Source of the DNA: Eublepharis macularius
Taxonomy: Eukaryota; Chordata; Lepidosauria; Squamata; Eublepharidae
DNA length: 64,000 bases
Direction of reading: 5' to 3'
Assembly (NCBI RefSeq): GCF_028583425.1
Contig: NC_072791.1
Coordinates: 13,969,868 to 14,033,867, forward strand
Position 1 is the first letter of the stretch. Each line of letters opens with the position of its first letter. The notes beneath the pieces are model-generated. The model saw nothing but the letters and a program-made list of their open reading frames with translations. It did no database searches and was not told the DNA's origin. This document shows, piece after piece, positions 23,901 to 33,371 of this stretch. The translations under genes were made by a program, and so were the position numbers.

Positions 23901-26900
23901 CTGGCATCAACCATTGTCCAGGCCTTTTCCGTACTGGCCCCTGCTCTCGGGAATGGAGGGGAGCTCCCCCCCCCCTTGAAGATCTTTGCCTCTTTATCAG
24001 GGCTTTGGAGGGGGTTTGAACTGCAGGCTGAGAGGGGTGGGGGGGGAGAGAAAGTACATTGAGGTTATTTTAGTTTGGTTTTAGATGTAAATGTTTTTAA
24101 TCTACTATTGTAAGCCTTCTTGACCCACAAAGAAAGACGGGGTTAAAATGTTTTAATACAAAATCAATAATGAAAAAACACCCTTACCATCATTCCTAGT
24201 TTAACTCTGCAGGATGCATGAACAGGAGTGCCAAAGGTATTTGTGAACAAATTGGTACTTAGCCCTGTCAGTTCAACTCCTGCTCAGTTCTGGAAGGTAG
24301 CCATGTAGATGACACACCTGTCCTTTGGTCTGCTTCTGTCCTGGAAGCACTTTTAAGTTCTGGAGTACTGAAATGCTAATCTTTCAGAAACTCTATAAGG
24401 CAGAAAACTATTCTAGTGTGCTTTGTTAACTAATATTCTTTTCTGCGGCAGAGCAGATTGCTGTGCATTTTTATCTGCCTGCAATTTTTATGTGATTCCC
24501 AGGCTTTTATAAGCTGGGGTGGGGACTAGAGTGTTTTTTAATTATTGTATTAGGTTGTGATTTTATGGAATATTACATTTTTGTGCTGTTCTTAACCACT
24601 GTCATCGTGAAACACTTCGAGATGTGTTAACTGAAGAGAAGCGGTATAAAAATCGAATGAATGAATGGCACTGCCTCTGTATCAGGAGCTGAATGGACCT
24701 GGTTTAGGGTGCAGCGGTTCCGGCTGCAGAAACGAAGAGCAGTCGTATTCAGCCACTTCAGTTGAATCTCAGCTCTGAGCTTTGCTTTGCCGTGTGAGAA
24801 GAGGGATTATTTGCCAGTCGAAGAAGAATCTGCAAAACTGAGTGCAAGCTTTTCTAACTTTATTCTTATTTTCTTCAGGGAACCGAAAGGGCCAAAACAT
24901 TAGCCAGCATCAAAGCCAAGTCTTACTCTATGGTTGCTCAGGTGCGTGTACAGAGTCTCTGTGGGTTGGGAACTTCGGCGCCGTTGTGATTGTGTGGTTT
25001 AAAGTTCGTGCAGCGGTCAGGAAGTGAACTCTTCTGTCCCAAAATAATTGCTAGATTATCCCTTTAGTTGTCGTCTCTGTTCACTTTTCCTGCTTTTCGA
25101 CTGTTTCGTATGATGAAGAATTCTGGAAACTAAAAAGCTCACAGGCTCTTCTGCCAGCAAAAAGTTAGTGTCGTGAAGTAACTAGTTATCCTTGAACAGC
25201 TGGATTCTTTAAAAAATGTCTACCTCTAGGATCTCTACCTCTAGATCTCGGAAGCGAAGGAGGGTTGGCCTTGGTTAGTAATTGGATGGGAGATCTCCCA
25301 ATGAATACCAGGGTTACAGAGGCAGGCAATGGCAAACCGCCTCTGGTAGTCCCTTGCCGTGAAAACCTTGCCAGGGGTTTCCATAAGTCAGCTATGACTT
25401 GATGGCACTCTCCACAACCACCACCACTTCCAGGTGAGGGAGGACCCTGTGCACTCACAGCCTAGCTAGATGTTACAAACTATGCAAGTTCACCACGGGG
25501 ACTGGCAGCTATACTATACTAGCAGCTATGTAGCTGCTAGTATTTGGTGCCGATGTGTGAGTAAATGTGCAGCAGGACCTGGATCGGGGCTGCTATGTTG
25601 TAGAAGGAGGAATGCCTGCCTTCTCCCCTGTGCTGTTTTCCGTGGCTGAAACAGCCTGGAGGCTGCAGGGTGAGGGCTATTACACTGAATGAAGTAGGGG
25701 GATAGTGTTTGGGAATTCCCTGCATTTTGCAGGGAGTTGGACTAGATGACCCTAGAGCAGCGGTCCCCAACCCCCGGGTCGTGGACCGGTATCGGTCCAT
25801 GGCCTGTTAGTGACCGGGCCGCACAGGAGATGAGTGGCGGGCGAGCGCAGAGCCAGCTCCAGGGAGCAGTCTAGTTGCAGGAAAACAAGCTCAGGGCTCC
25901 CTCTGATTCTGCATTGTGGTGAGTTGTATAATTATTTCTTTATATATTATAATGTAATAATAGAAATAAATTGCACAATCGTATCATCCCAAAACCATCC
26001 CCCCCCCCCGCCCCCAGTCCATGGAAAAATTGTCTTCCATGAAACCGGTCCCTGGTTCCAAAAAGTCGGGAACTGCTGCCCTAGACGTCCCTTCCAACCC
26101 TGTGATTCTGTGAATGCTTACTTGTGCTGACTCACCACAGAGAAAATAATACTCCCACCTCCCCCCACCCTGGATGGTTTCAGTTGCCGAAAAACAGTAC
26201 AGAAGAGAAAAGCAGGAATTCCTCCTTCTCCCCCATGGCACTTCCAATTCAAATTGAGCCCCGCTGTGCATTTACTCTTGAGTTGCCACCAGGAATGAGC
26301 AGCTTGAGTACACCTGCAAGCCTGATACACAGATCTAACCAGCTCTTATTTCCATTTAATTCTAAGGATGCTGTTGACCTACAGAACTGGTGCCTGGGGT
26401 CAGTAATGAACTAGATGAGGATGAGTTTCTGTGGGTTAGGAGACAGGCTAACCAGTGACGTGAGATCTCTCATGTCTCAGGTGGGGTTACACTCCCCTTG
26501 AAAAGTCAGCTACACAGCCATGTGGCTCGGAGTGTGTTTTCCCAGCTTTTGCTGGTGCATCAGTTGTGTCCATTCCTGGCCTGGCTCAGTCAGATTTAGC
26601 CACAGTGATCCATGCCTTAGTTACAGCCATACTGGACTATTACAATATGCTTTACTCGGAGCTACCCTTCAAGAATGTTTGGAAGCTGCCACAAATCCAG
26701 AATGCTGCAGCTAGACTGCTGATCAGGGCCAGCTGCCTGAACATGTGTCCCCGAAATTACAACTACTACACTGGCTACTGTTTCACTTCAGTTCAGGGTG
26801 TTTAAAGGCCTCCATGGCTTGGGCCCAGGGTATCTGGAGGACCAGCTCCTCCTAGATGTTCCTGCCTAGGAGTTAAGATCACAGGGAGTGGCCCTCCCGC

Positions 26901-28017
26901 CTGTCCCATCAACCGAAGAAACTTGGATGGTGGATTCACAAGAGAGGGCCTTTTTGGTAGCAGCCCCACGATTTTGGAACAATCTCCCCATAATCCCTCA
27001 CTGTCTTCAGGAGGCAGCTGAAGGCTTTTAAAATTTTTTAAGATGCCTTTTATTTAGCCACTTTTTAATGTATTGATAGTTTTTAACTGCATTTTTAATG
27101 TATTATGTTTGTTTCTATTTTATATTGTAAACTGTCTTGAGCTCCTCTAGCTGGAAAGGTGGCTAATAAATGTATTAAATAAAATAGATAAAATAAGTCT
27201 CTGTAGAGAACTCATGCAGTTGTAATGTCTGCTCAGCCGTTGGATAAAGTTTTTATTTATTTATTTAAAACATGTAAGGCGCCCCAAGGCAGTGAACAAT
27301 AAAAACATTAAAACCAGTTAAAAACACACATCGATATATACAAAATAGTTAAGAACACATGAACAAAAATGGTCTCCAGCCATGATAAATAATTCAATTT
27401 AAGGAAGAGTCAGTGAGAGTTAATGAGTGCTTTTCTCTAGTGTATTTGAAATCCTTATCAGTCACTTGTATAGAATTTAATTTCCAACCTTGTATTTGGC
27501 TGCATTGGTAATTATACTATTAAAGGAATACAGCATATGGTCACTTAAAGGTTGAAGGATTTAAATGGTTGAATGTTCTGTTTTGTCATAACATTGTTAC
27601 TTTGTGAATGCATTTTTCAGAACTAGTTTTCCCGTTACTTACGTTTTTACTTGTCTGGATTTAAAACTTTCAGGTTTCCAAATCAAGACGGCATCGTCAA
27701 GTTACTCTAGAGTCTTCTGTACCGCGGTCGGAACACGGAGTAACTAAATCGCCTAAGGCTAAAGGAACCAGTACCAGGTCTCAGCCAGTGAGGAAGAAAG
27801 TCTCTCTAAGAAACAGAGGTAGCCTCTAGCGCTGGATTCCTTCTGTAAAGGTGTACTTCTTAATATAGGAAATATAGAAAAGTGAAGGCCTGGGAAAAAG
27901 TTGCTTTTCTGCCCTCCCCCCCTTTTTTCCATTAGAAAAGATTTGGAAAATTCTGGAGCACGTTAGGAAAAATTCCTATGGAAATGCTTCCTTTGTTTGT
28001 AATGGGTGAAATCTGTT

Positions 28018-28090
<73 letters not shown>

Positions 28091-31000
28091 CCAGGGTGTG
28101 GAATGCTGATGGAGGGAGGCTTCACTGTATCCTGAGGCGGTTCTTTTGCATATGGATTGGTGCTTGATGTGCTAATCTTCTCTGCAGGGCTATTGTTGGG
28201 TATAGAGTGTTTTGTTAGCCTGGTGTTTTTCAGGACTGGAAACCATGCCCTATTCATTCTTAAAGTCTCTTCTTTCCTGTTGAAATTGTGCTTATGCTTA
28301 TGAATTTCAATGGCTTCCCTATGTAGTCTGACAAAGTAGTTGGAAGTGTTGTCAAGTATTTTAGTGTCCTGGAATAGGATACTGTGTCCTGTTTAAGTTA
28401 GGCTATGTTCAGCCACTGCTGATTTTTCAGGATGGCCAAGTCTGCAGTGTCTTTCATGTTCTTTTATTCTTGTCTGGATGCTACGCTTTGTGGTCCCGAT
28501 GTAAACTTGTCCACAGCTGCAGCGTATACGGTATACTCCTGCAGAGGTGAGGGGGTCTCTACTGTCTTTTGCTGAATGTAGCATCTGTGGTATTCTTCTG
28601 GTGGGTCTGAATACTGTTTGTAAGCCGTGCTTTTTCATAAGCTTTCCCATCTGATCAGTGATTCCGTTGATATATGGCAAAAACACTTTTCCTGTGGGAG
28701 ACTGTTTTTCCTTAGTTGTTTGATTTATCCTTGGTTTACTTGCTCTTGTATTCAGACCCACCAGAACAAATACGAGAGAGGGGGAGGGGGAGAGGGAGGG
28801 GGAGACTGACCCAAGGTCACCCAGCTGGCTTCAAGCGGAGGAGTGGGGAATCAAACCTGGCTTTCCAGATTAGGGTCCTGCCACTCTTAACCACTACACC
28901 AAACTGGCTGTACACATATCTAAGTGTTTTAACTGCTGTATATAGACCATGCAGGCTGCTAGTAGTTGGACAGTATCATGCAAAATTGATGGGCGTTACC
29001 ATCCCCTGACTTGAGTATGGACCTGAAGTGGAAATAATTTCTTTTAATTTGCTGTTGTCTTTGCAGAAACATCGCAAGCGGTAAAGAAGGAAGGTGTTGT
29101 TGCGAGTTTGAGCATGCCTGTAATTGCAGAGGATGACAATGAAGAAGAGGAGGATGAGGATGAAGAAATAGATCATTCGAGTGATGAAGGTATGTTGCAA
29201 GGGTATCTTTGCACGCAACAGAAGTGTTGGAGGTGGAAGAATACAAACTGTCCTACAGCTGGATTACATTCCGGGGGGGGGGGGCTCCTGGAACTGCATA
29301 GAGAGTGCAAGTTAGTTGGATTTGTGTAACACATAAAGCGGAGATTTGGTTTGAGATTTGTGCAGCAGCGCCCTCCATGTGTCTCTTTGCAGGAACGCTT
29401 TTAGTTGCAACAGGAACAGATCTTACAGTTAATTCTCTGGTTCCAACCTTAGATCAATAGCTATATTTTACACACACAGCTGGACCAGTACAAATTGAGC
29501 CGTATGCAGCAAAGCGTTTGTTCACTTTCAGCAAGGAGACCAACCCCCGATGACTTGATTTTAATTTTTCTTCTCGCTTTCTGAGAACGCATCACCTCAG
29601 CTAGGATTATGTTGGGCTTTGAGTCTCCTAGTTGTAGTGGAGAGACAAACACCCACATGAATTGATTTTAACTATGCTAGAATGTGTGTCAGCAGCTAAT
29701 AGAACAGCTTTCAGCTTATGTTTATGAGAAACCTGCCAATAGTGAAGTCTCCCTGGATTGCTCTTTGTAGACACAACAGCTGCACATAGTGGCTTTTTCC
29801 TTTGATTATTGGCATTTGCCCAATATGGGGCATTCGCTGCCTGAGACCAAGTTAGACCATAGGGCCATCTAGACCCATATTCTCTCTTCTGACTGGCAGC
29901 AACTTTCCCCATCTCTCAGGCAGGTGTTTTCTTAAAAATAAAACATTAACAATAACAACTTAATGCCACACTCAGAGTGGTTTACGAAGTGTGTCATTAT
30001 TATCCTCACAGCAATCATCCTGTGACGTGGGTGGGGCTGAGAGAGCTCTGAGAGAGCTGTGACTGACCCAAGGTCACCCAGCTGGCTTCATGCGGAGGAG
30101 TGGGAAATCAAACCCAGTTTTCCAGGTTAGAGCCCTGCCGCTCTTAACCACTACACCAGACTGAGAGTTAAGCTACAAGAGACGAATTACACGAAGAGGA
30201 GCAGTTAAGCGGGAAGCTGAGTTTTAAAAGATCAGAAGGCTTTGTCAATTTCCCCTCTCTATAGATGGCTGCTCAGAATGTTTGTTTATTTCCTCTTTGC
30301 CTCTTAGAAGGGGAGGTGAAACTGACAGAGCCTTCTGGAGGCAAAGAGGAAATTAACAAACCCTCTGAGCAGCTATCTCCCTGGCTCTGTAGAGAGGGGA
30401 AATTGACAAAGCCTTCTGATCTCTTTTAAAACTCAGCTTCCTGGCTAACATTGCGACTCCCTTCATGTGCTCCTCCTCATGTAATTAGTCTCTTGTAGCT
30501 TGGCTGTGAGGAATCGAAATTGGATGTCACCAGGGGTTAAACCTGGAACACCTATGCGTGGAAATTCTGCTTTATTGCAGAGTTTTGGGCCTTCCATTAA
30601 CCCCTCTGTCTAAGTGAGGTTCCAAGTGCTTTGTCCAGAAAATGATGTGCTCTGAGCCTGTGTGAGGGGACGGCGGGGTACAAATGCGAATAAATAAAAT
30701 AAGTCTTGTTCACCCCCCCATCCCCTGGGCCAGTTGTGTAGAAGCAGAATATTCACTTCCTACTTCACTGAATCATAACTCCTCTGCCATTCCATACCCA
30801 GCTCTCAGACGATAATCGTTCTTGAATGGCATCTTGTGCAAATTACGGTCTTCTGCCTCTTAGCTACTGCTTCTACTGGAGAAAGTACATTTGAGGAGTG
30901 GAGAGAACAGATGAAAAACCTTTTCTTTTATGAATGAAGACTGACTTCATTCAGTGTTTGATATGAAAGTGCTGTATGGCGGAGTTCATTTGTCCTCACA

Positions 31001-31556
31001 AGAACTCTCCAGGGAAGGTGTTCTTCATGAATAAGAGTTACTGGCTGGAAAGCCAGAAGGGCATGGATCTCCCCCCTCCCCCCCCAGTACAGCATATCAA
31101 TCTCCTGTTTGAATTTAAACTCTTAGGATGTTTATCAGCAGTGACCTCTTACTGGGATGAACTTCTGTTTGTTCTCTGTGTATGTTGTTTGCAGATGGTA
31201 ACTGGGTGATCACGTTCTTAAAACTATTAAGAAATCTACCTTGTTCAGGAATCACTTGCATATCCCTCCTGCTCAGTGTGGTATAGTGTGTGTATCAGTA
31301 TACCAATTGTGGTGTTGTGGTTAGAGTGTCACTAGGGCCATGGAAGCTTGCTTGATGACCTTGGTCCAGTCACACGCTCATCCTACCCTAGCATGCAGGG
31401 TGGTTGTGAGGATAAAGCGATATACTCTGCTTTGGGTATCCTATGGGGAGAAAGGCAGGTTTCTGTAAAGTCAAGTAAATTGCTATGCCAACTTCTGTCA
31501 CTTTATTCTCTTGTTTTTCAGATTTCATCCCCGTTAAGAGGAAAAGGACCATTTAA
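9689..31556 (+). CDS. SNAPC1: SNAPC1 (SNAP43), snRNA-activating protein complex subunit 1, ten coding exons
   Basis: Subunit of SNAPc, the nuclear complex that binds the proximal sequence element of snRNA promoters and serves both RNA polymerase II and III; it contacts SNAPC3, SNAPC4 and TBP (family knowledge). Joined coding exons: 9689-9816, 11447-11606, 13137-13277, 17282-17389, 21294-21452, 23533-23601, 24879-24941, 27674-27818, 29067-29189, 31522-31556. They total 1131 nt, 376 residues plus TAA; human SNAPC1 is about 368. All introns are GT-AG and all phases match. Recognised blocks are TDCEALLSAFQEADSVRFED (from residue 10), LPPYTFQIRVGALYLLYGLY, KDPSDRV, DKALDLIKDDF, SKSRRHRQV, KKVSLRNR and SLSMPVIAED. 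The N-terminal half (to about residue 230) is well conserved; the tail is basic and then acidic (EEEEDEDEE) and ends in KRKRTI. No frame breaks were seen. The start is the first in-frame ATG and matches the human N-terminus. Confidence 0.97.
9838..10055. mobile_element. hAT-like MITE, family C, copy 2
   Basis: The GGTTGCCAGCCTCCAGG start and GTTGGCAACC end match family C. It lies 22 bp after the SNAPC1 exon 1 donor. The duplication is no longer clear. Confidence 0.65.
10416..10535 (-). mobile_element. hAT-like MITE, family C, partial inverted copy
   Basis: Reverse-orientation match to the first half of family C (GGAGATCAGTTGTCATTC, then CTACCTGGAGG). Confidence 0.5.
10980..11209 (+). repeat. 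Sauria-like SINE, diverged
   Basis: CCCAGGTTCAAACTCCTGCT, TGACCTTGGGCCAGTCACAC and the tail GGATATAAATGAAGTAAATA, in SNAPC1 intron 1. Confidence 0.7.
11447..11606 (+). CDS. SNAPC1: SNAPC1 coding exon 2
   Basis: Codes for residues 43-96, including the strongly conserved LPPYTFQIRVGALYLLYGLY. The acceptor is TTTTCTCTAG and the donor GTAAAT. Confidence 0.96.
12405..12661. mobile_element. hAT-like MITE, family B
   Basis: A 257-bp element with termini CAGGGCTTTTTTTTT and AAAAAAAGCTCTG and a perfect 8-bp duplication TTTATAAC (12397-12404, 12662-12669), in SNAPC1 intron 2. Confidence 0.85.
12896..12935 (+). ncRNA. Hammerhead-like motif in a PLE tail
   Basis: CTGAAGA, a GGG/CCC stem II with extra unpaired bases, then GAAAGCTTC. 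It is followed by the common PLE tail (GTTGGTCTCTGAGGTGCCAC). Stem II is short, so activity is doubtful. Confidence 0.45.
13137..13277 (+). CDS. SNAPC1: SNAPC1 coding exon 3
   Basis: Codes for residues 97-143 (IRVALKDWPEV through FTAMPKL). It is a phase 0 exon of 47 codons with acceptor TATTCCAG and donor GTAAGT. Confidence 0.96.
13780..13981. mobile_element. Foldback MITE, family F (GAGCCAAGC), copy 1
   Basis: A 202-bp near-perfect palindrome from GAGCCAAGCCACAAGTGACG to its complement, with target duplication TAA (13777-13779, 13982-13984). Confidence 0.82.
14010..14688 (+). mobile_element. Candidate LTR with TATA and poly(A) signals
   Basis: A TATAAAA box at about 14509 is followed 110 bp later by AATAAA (14619-14624) and a short U5-like end, in front of LINE sequence. 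It contains a (GT)n tract at 14360-14390. Boundaries and duplication are not resolved. Confidence 0.35.
14360..14390. repeat. (GT)n microsatellite
   Basis: A pure GT run inside the candidate LTR. Confidence 0.95.
14827..15201 (+). mobile_element. Second retroelement 3' fragment nested in the LINE
   Basis: A 375-bp insertion splitting the LINE endonuclease between GDFNDPHI and DWVYVCSSW. The flanks are CACACATTG (14818-14826) and TACACGTTG (15202-15210). It ends with GCAATAAACCTTACC and carries a short C-terminal reading frame (ALADVDPETSYRVSLFALAA). Family not identified. Confidence 0.65.
15553..15667. mobile_element. Short inverted Penelope-like tail inside the LINE
   Basis: A 115-bp palindrome of the same PLE end, truncated before the ribozyme. 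It is flanked by a 14-15 bp near-duplicate (CCCATTGGGGAAGAT at 15538-15552, CCCTTGGGGAAGAT at 15668-15681) and interrupts the CR1-like LINE. Confidence 0.78.
17282..17389 (+). CDS. SNAPC1: SNAPC1 coding exon 4
   Basis: Codes for residues 144-179, containing KKEFKDPSDRVAMLATDDVL. The acceptor is TTTTTCTTTAG and the donor GTACGG. It is phase 0 at both ends. Confidence 0.95.
17852..18942 (-). mobile_element. Candidate LTR in SNAPC1 intron 4
   Basis: A single-copy-looking block with TG...CA ends. AATAAA on the minus strand lies about 90 bp from one end and is followed by a U5-like stretch. The flanking 5 bp agree only partly (ATAGT and TCAGT). No reading frame of interest. Confidence 0.35.
19010..19705 (+). 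mobile_element. CR1-clade LINE 3' end, interrupted by a MITE
   Basis: Sequence such as GAAGATGATTGGGGAGTTGG and the 3' end GGACCACTGGTCTGATCTAG...TATGTTCTTA is the 3' region of CR1-type LINEs. A foldback MITE splits it at 19133-19276. Confidence 0.65.
19133..19276. mobile_element. Foldback MITE related to family I, inside a CR1 LINE
   Basis: Arms TGATTCCGCACACGTTGG and CCAACGTGTGCGGAATCA, plus the internal pair GATAATGCACTT and AAGTGCATTATC. The target duplication is not clear. Confidence 0.72.
20454..20782. mobile_element. hAT-like MITE, family A, copy 2
   Basis: A 329-bp copy with the same termini and a perfect 8-bp duplication TGTATTGG (20446-20453, 20783-20790). It lies inside an L2-like LINE remnant. 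Confidence 0.85.
20831..20944. repeat. (TG)n(TA)n(CA)n palindromic microsatellite
   Basis: About 27 TG units, then about 8 TA units, then about 27 CA units: the two outer blocks are complementary and can fold into one long hairpin. Confidence 0.95.
21294..21452 (+). CDS. SNAPC1: SNAPC1 coding exon 5
   Basis: Codes for residues 180-232 (ELANVHKHYQKMKCLISADK, then DKALDLIKDDF and EHQQ). The acceptor CCCCCCCTTTAAG has a C-rich tract but an A before AG; the donor is GTAGGT. Confidence 0.95.
22456..22760 (+). repeat. Sauria-like SINE, full length
   Basis: GAGAGCCAGTTTGGTGTAGT to the ATTTATTT-rich tail. In SNAPC1 intron 5. Confidence 0.78.
23376..23470 (+). repeat. tRNA-derived SINE (second family), 5' part
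   Basis: GGGCTGTGGCTCAGTGGTTA (A box) and GGTCCCGGGGTCAGTCCCC (B box) form a tRNA-like head. Confidence 0.62.
23533..23601 (+). CDS. SNAPC1: SNAPC1 coding exon 6
   Basis: Codes for residues 233-255, a poorly conserved acidic and serine-rich linker. It is recognised from its position, phase (23 codons), acceptor CTTCCAG and donor GTAAGG. Confidence 0.88.
23800..24160 (+). mobile_element. L2-like LINE 3' fragment
   Basis: TTGTCCAGGCCTTTTCCGTA followed by TGGCCCCTGCTCTCGGGAATG matches the same region as the 20.2 and 46.2 kb copies, with an untranslated end to 24160. Confidence 0.5.
24879..24941 (+). CDS. SNAPC1: SNAPC1 coding exon 7
   Basis: Codes for residues 256-276 (GTERAKTLASIKAKSYSMVA), matching the human ERAESLAKIKSKAFSVV stretch. 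The acceptor is TTCTTCAG and the donor GTGCGT. Confidence 0.92.
25228..25420 (+). repeat. 5S rRNA-derived SINE, copy 1
   Basis: AGATCTCGGAAGCGAAGGAG followed by TAATTGGATGGGAGAT is the 5S rRNA internal promoter region. The tail contains GGCAATGGCAAACCGCCTC. In SNAPC1 intron 7. Confidence 0.72.
25758..26078. mobile_element. hAT (Charlie-like) MITE inserted in a CR1 3' end
   Basis: Starts CAGCGGTCCCCAACCCC and ends GGAACTGCTG. The flanks CCCTAGAG and CCCTAGAC match in 7 of 8 bases. The flanking sequence (GGACTAGATGAC before, GTCCCTTCCAACCCTG after) rejoins as a CR1 3' end. Confidence 0.8.
26530..27190 (+). mobile_element. L2-like LINE 3' region
   Basis: Frames with ILDYYNMLYSELPFKNVWK and QNAAARLLI are the conserved C-terminal region of L2-type LINEs. 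It continues through an untranslated end to GGCTAATAAATGTATTAAAT. Confidence 0.7.
27674..27818 (+). CDS. SNAPC1: SNAPC1 coding exon 8
   Basis: Codes for residues 277-324 plus one base: the basic SKSRRHRQV block and KKVSLRNR. The acceptor is ACTTTCAG and the donor GTAGCC is weak. Confidence 0.94.
28019..28086. repeat. (GT)n(GA)n microsatellite
   Basis: GT run to 28060, then GA run to 28086, joined directly to the PLE fragment. Confidence 0.95.
28087..28770 (-). mobile_element. Penelope-like element fragment with GIY-YIG domain
   Basis: The minus-strand frame 28761-28393 includes GVYRIRCSCGQVYIGTTKRS followed by RIKEHERH, the GIY-YIG nuclease signature as it occurs in Penelope-like elements. 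Penelope-like elements are retroelements with a telomerase-like reverse transcriptase and usually a C-terminal GIY-YIG endonuclease. No reverse transcriptase part is present, so this is a 3' fragment. It abuts a (GT)n(GA)n microsatellite in SNAPC1 intron 8. Confidence 0.82.
28804..28914 (-). repeat. Sauria-like SINE, 5' half, inverted
   Basis: Reverse complement of the SINE head: CAAGGTCACCCAGCTGGCTT to CACTACACCAAACTGGC. Confidence 0.75.
29067..29189 (+). CDS. SNAPC1: SNAPC1 coding exon 9
   Basis: Completes codon 325 and runs to residue 365 plus one base. It carries SLSMPVIAED and an acidic run EEEEDEDEE. The acceptor is TCTTTGCAG and the donor GTATGT. Confidence 0.94.
29960..30164 (-). repeat. 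Sauria-like SINE, inverted
   Basis: Reverse complement from the tail (CACTCAGAGTGGTTTACG) to the head (CACTACACCAGACTGA). It abuts foldback MITE H. Confidence 0.75.
30165..30506. mobile_element. Foldback MITE, family H, same termini as F and G
   Basis: Ends GAGTTAAGCTACAAGAGACG and its near complement; the arms contain GATCAGAAGGCTTTGTCAAT and its reverse. TGA flanks it on both sides (30162-30164, 30507-30509). In SNAPC1 intron 9. Confidence 0.75.
31305..31470 (+). repeat. Sauria-like SINE, diverged
   Basis: GTGTTGTGGTTAGAGTG, then TGACCTTGGTCCAGTCACAC. A part of the B-box region is missing. Confidence 0.6.
31522..31556 (+). CDS. SNAPC1: SNAPC1 coding exon 10 and stop
   Basis: Gives the C-terminus DFIPVKRKRTI and stop TAA at 31554-31556. 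The human protein also ends in a short basic tail. The acceptor is TTGTTTTTCAG. Confidence 0.93.
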
Positions 31557-32015
31557 GGAGTTATCCAAGCACAAATAGTTTGACTGAACTGTGAATGCAG
31601 CCAGTGGAAGGGGCAGAGACAGTGGCCCCGTGCCATCTTACAAACAGCGTATGCCAATTCCCAAGTGACAAGGCACAAAGCAAAAATGAACTCTGTGGAA
31701 AAAGAGCTTAAATTAAAGAACACATGCTGTGTGTGTTCTGCAGTGCAGGGCACACATAGGGTTGTTCTTCAGAGACATTTTGTGCTTTTCCACCTTTATA
31801 AATGCTGACAAGCTATCCTTAAGTATGTATTTATGTAAATACTTCAGGTACTTCCTATTTAAAGTACATTTTTGGTAGAAAGCTCTTTTTAAAAATCCTT
31901 GTGTGTGTTACATGGAATTGTACTTGAATGTTTGTCATCACAGCGTAGTGATTTTTTTCAATACCAGTGAATATGTAAAGTATACTGAATTAAATTATTA
32001 CTTTTTTTGCAACTT
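31557..32015 (+). other. SNAPC1 3' UTR with two candidate poly(A) signals
   Basis: ATTAAA occurs at 31712-31717, followed by a GT-rich run (31726-31740), and again at 31989-31994, followed by T- and GT-rich sequence. The second would give a 3' UTR of about 450 nt. The region is AT-rich and free of repeats, as expected for a UTR. Confidence 0.6.
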
Positions 32016-32049
32016 TGTATGTGTCCATCTTGTCCTTCCTTACATAGTA

Positions 32050-32245
32050 GTGGAAAAGAGCAAGAGTCCAGTTGCACCTATAAGACTAACAAAACTTGTG
32101 GTAGGGTATGAGCTTTTGTGAGTAATAGTTCGCTTCAGATATCTGAAGGTATCTGAAGAAGTGACCTGTGACTCATGAAATCTCACCCCCTACCACATAT
32201 TTTGTTAGTCTTATAGGTGCTACTGGACTCTTGCTCTTTTCCACT
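32050..32245. mobile_element. Inverted Penelope-like tail, second subtype
   Basis: It has the same arms as the copy at 48630 (GAAAAGAGCAAGAGTCCAG and complement). CTGAAGA and GAAA are still visible, but stem II and stem III are degraded. It lies just after the SNAPC1 3' UTR. Confidence 0.7.
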
Positions 32246-32571
32246 GCCACAGACACACTAACATGGTTAACCATCTTGCCTCCATAGCTATGGTTGTGAT
32301 TAGGGATTTCCACAGTGGGATTGGTTAGTAGCCCTATCTTTTTAAAAATCTCTTTGAATGACGCATCTGTGGACCTGACACATGGAAGGGTGTGGCCTTG
32401 CACCTTTGTTCTTCCACAAAAGTGCTCCCTTCCAAAAGATAGGTGGAAGAGGCAATTAACCTTTCACTCTCCGTGGCTTTTATCCTTTTGCTCAGGTCAA
32501 TAGAGAGCCTATCTCTAGCAGAAGCTTTCTGTGCTAGAGGAAAGTTGTGCACAGAGTTGAACGGGACAGAG

Positions 32572-32825
32572 AGACAGTTTGGTGTCATGGTCAAGAGCGG
32601 CAGGACTCTAATCTGGAGAGCCAGGTTTGAGTCCCCACTCCTCCGTTTGAAGCCAGCTGGGTGACCTTGGCTCAGTCACAGCTCTCTCAGAGCTCTCTCA
32701 GCCCTACCCACCTCATAGGGTGATTGTCGTGGGGATAATAATAGCATACTTTGTAAACCGCTCTGAGTGGGTGTTAAGTTGTCCTGAAGAGCTGTATATA
32801 AATCGAATGTTTTTATTATTATAAA
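32572..32825 (+). repeat. Sauria-like SINE
   Basis: GACAGTTTGGTGTCATGG to GTATATAAATCGAATG. Confidence 0.76.
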
Positions 32826-33371
32826 CTGATGGTTGTGCTGTGTGGCTCTTAACGGCTGCTTATGTCAAGAATTTAATAAGCACATGGGCGAGTTTGTTAA
32901 AATGAATTTACAAGTGGAGCAGCCTGGCTTCGGGTTTCCTGGAGGAGCTGTATGCTGAATGTGTATTTCTCATGCTGTGCCGCTTTCGAGTCTGTGCAGC
33001 AGGATTCTACTGTGTTCTGATCCATTTGCCAGCTCTGTAGGCCGACTCATTAGTGTATTCATGGAGAATCCCTTCTTATGTTTCACTCGGCAATCAGCTG
33101 GAATGGTAAAACGTAGGCATGTTGATTGTTGATTCCTGCACTTGATTTCGGAATGCTTCTAAGTGAACTGCAGCTTCTGCTCCAGCTGCTTGTTTGGATA
33201 TCAGTATTCTAGAAAGGAGAAAGTAGATAATTTTGGGTACAGATAATATTGCTCATTTGATCAGAAATCAGCTGCTTCTACATCTTAGTGGCCTCATATT
33301 TTATTGGGGGAATTGGTAAAATTGTGTTTCAGTAGAGGCACAAACCTTTGAATTGTCTTCAATACTGAATC

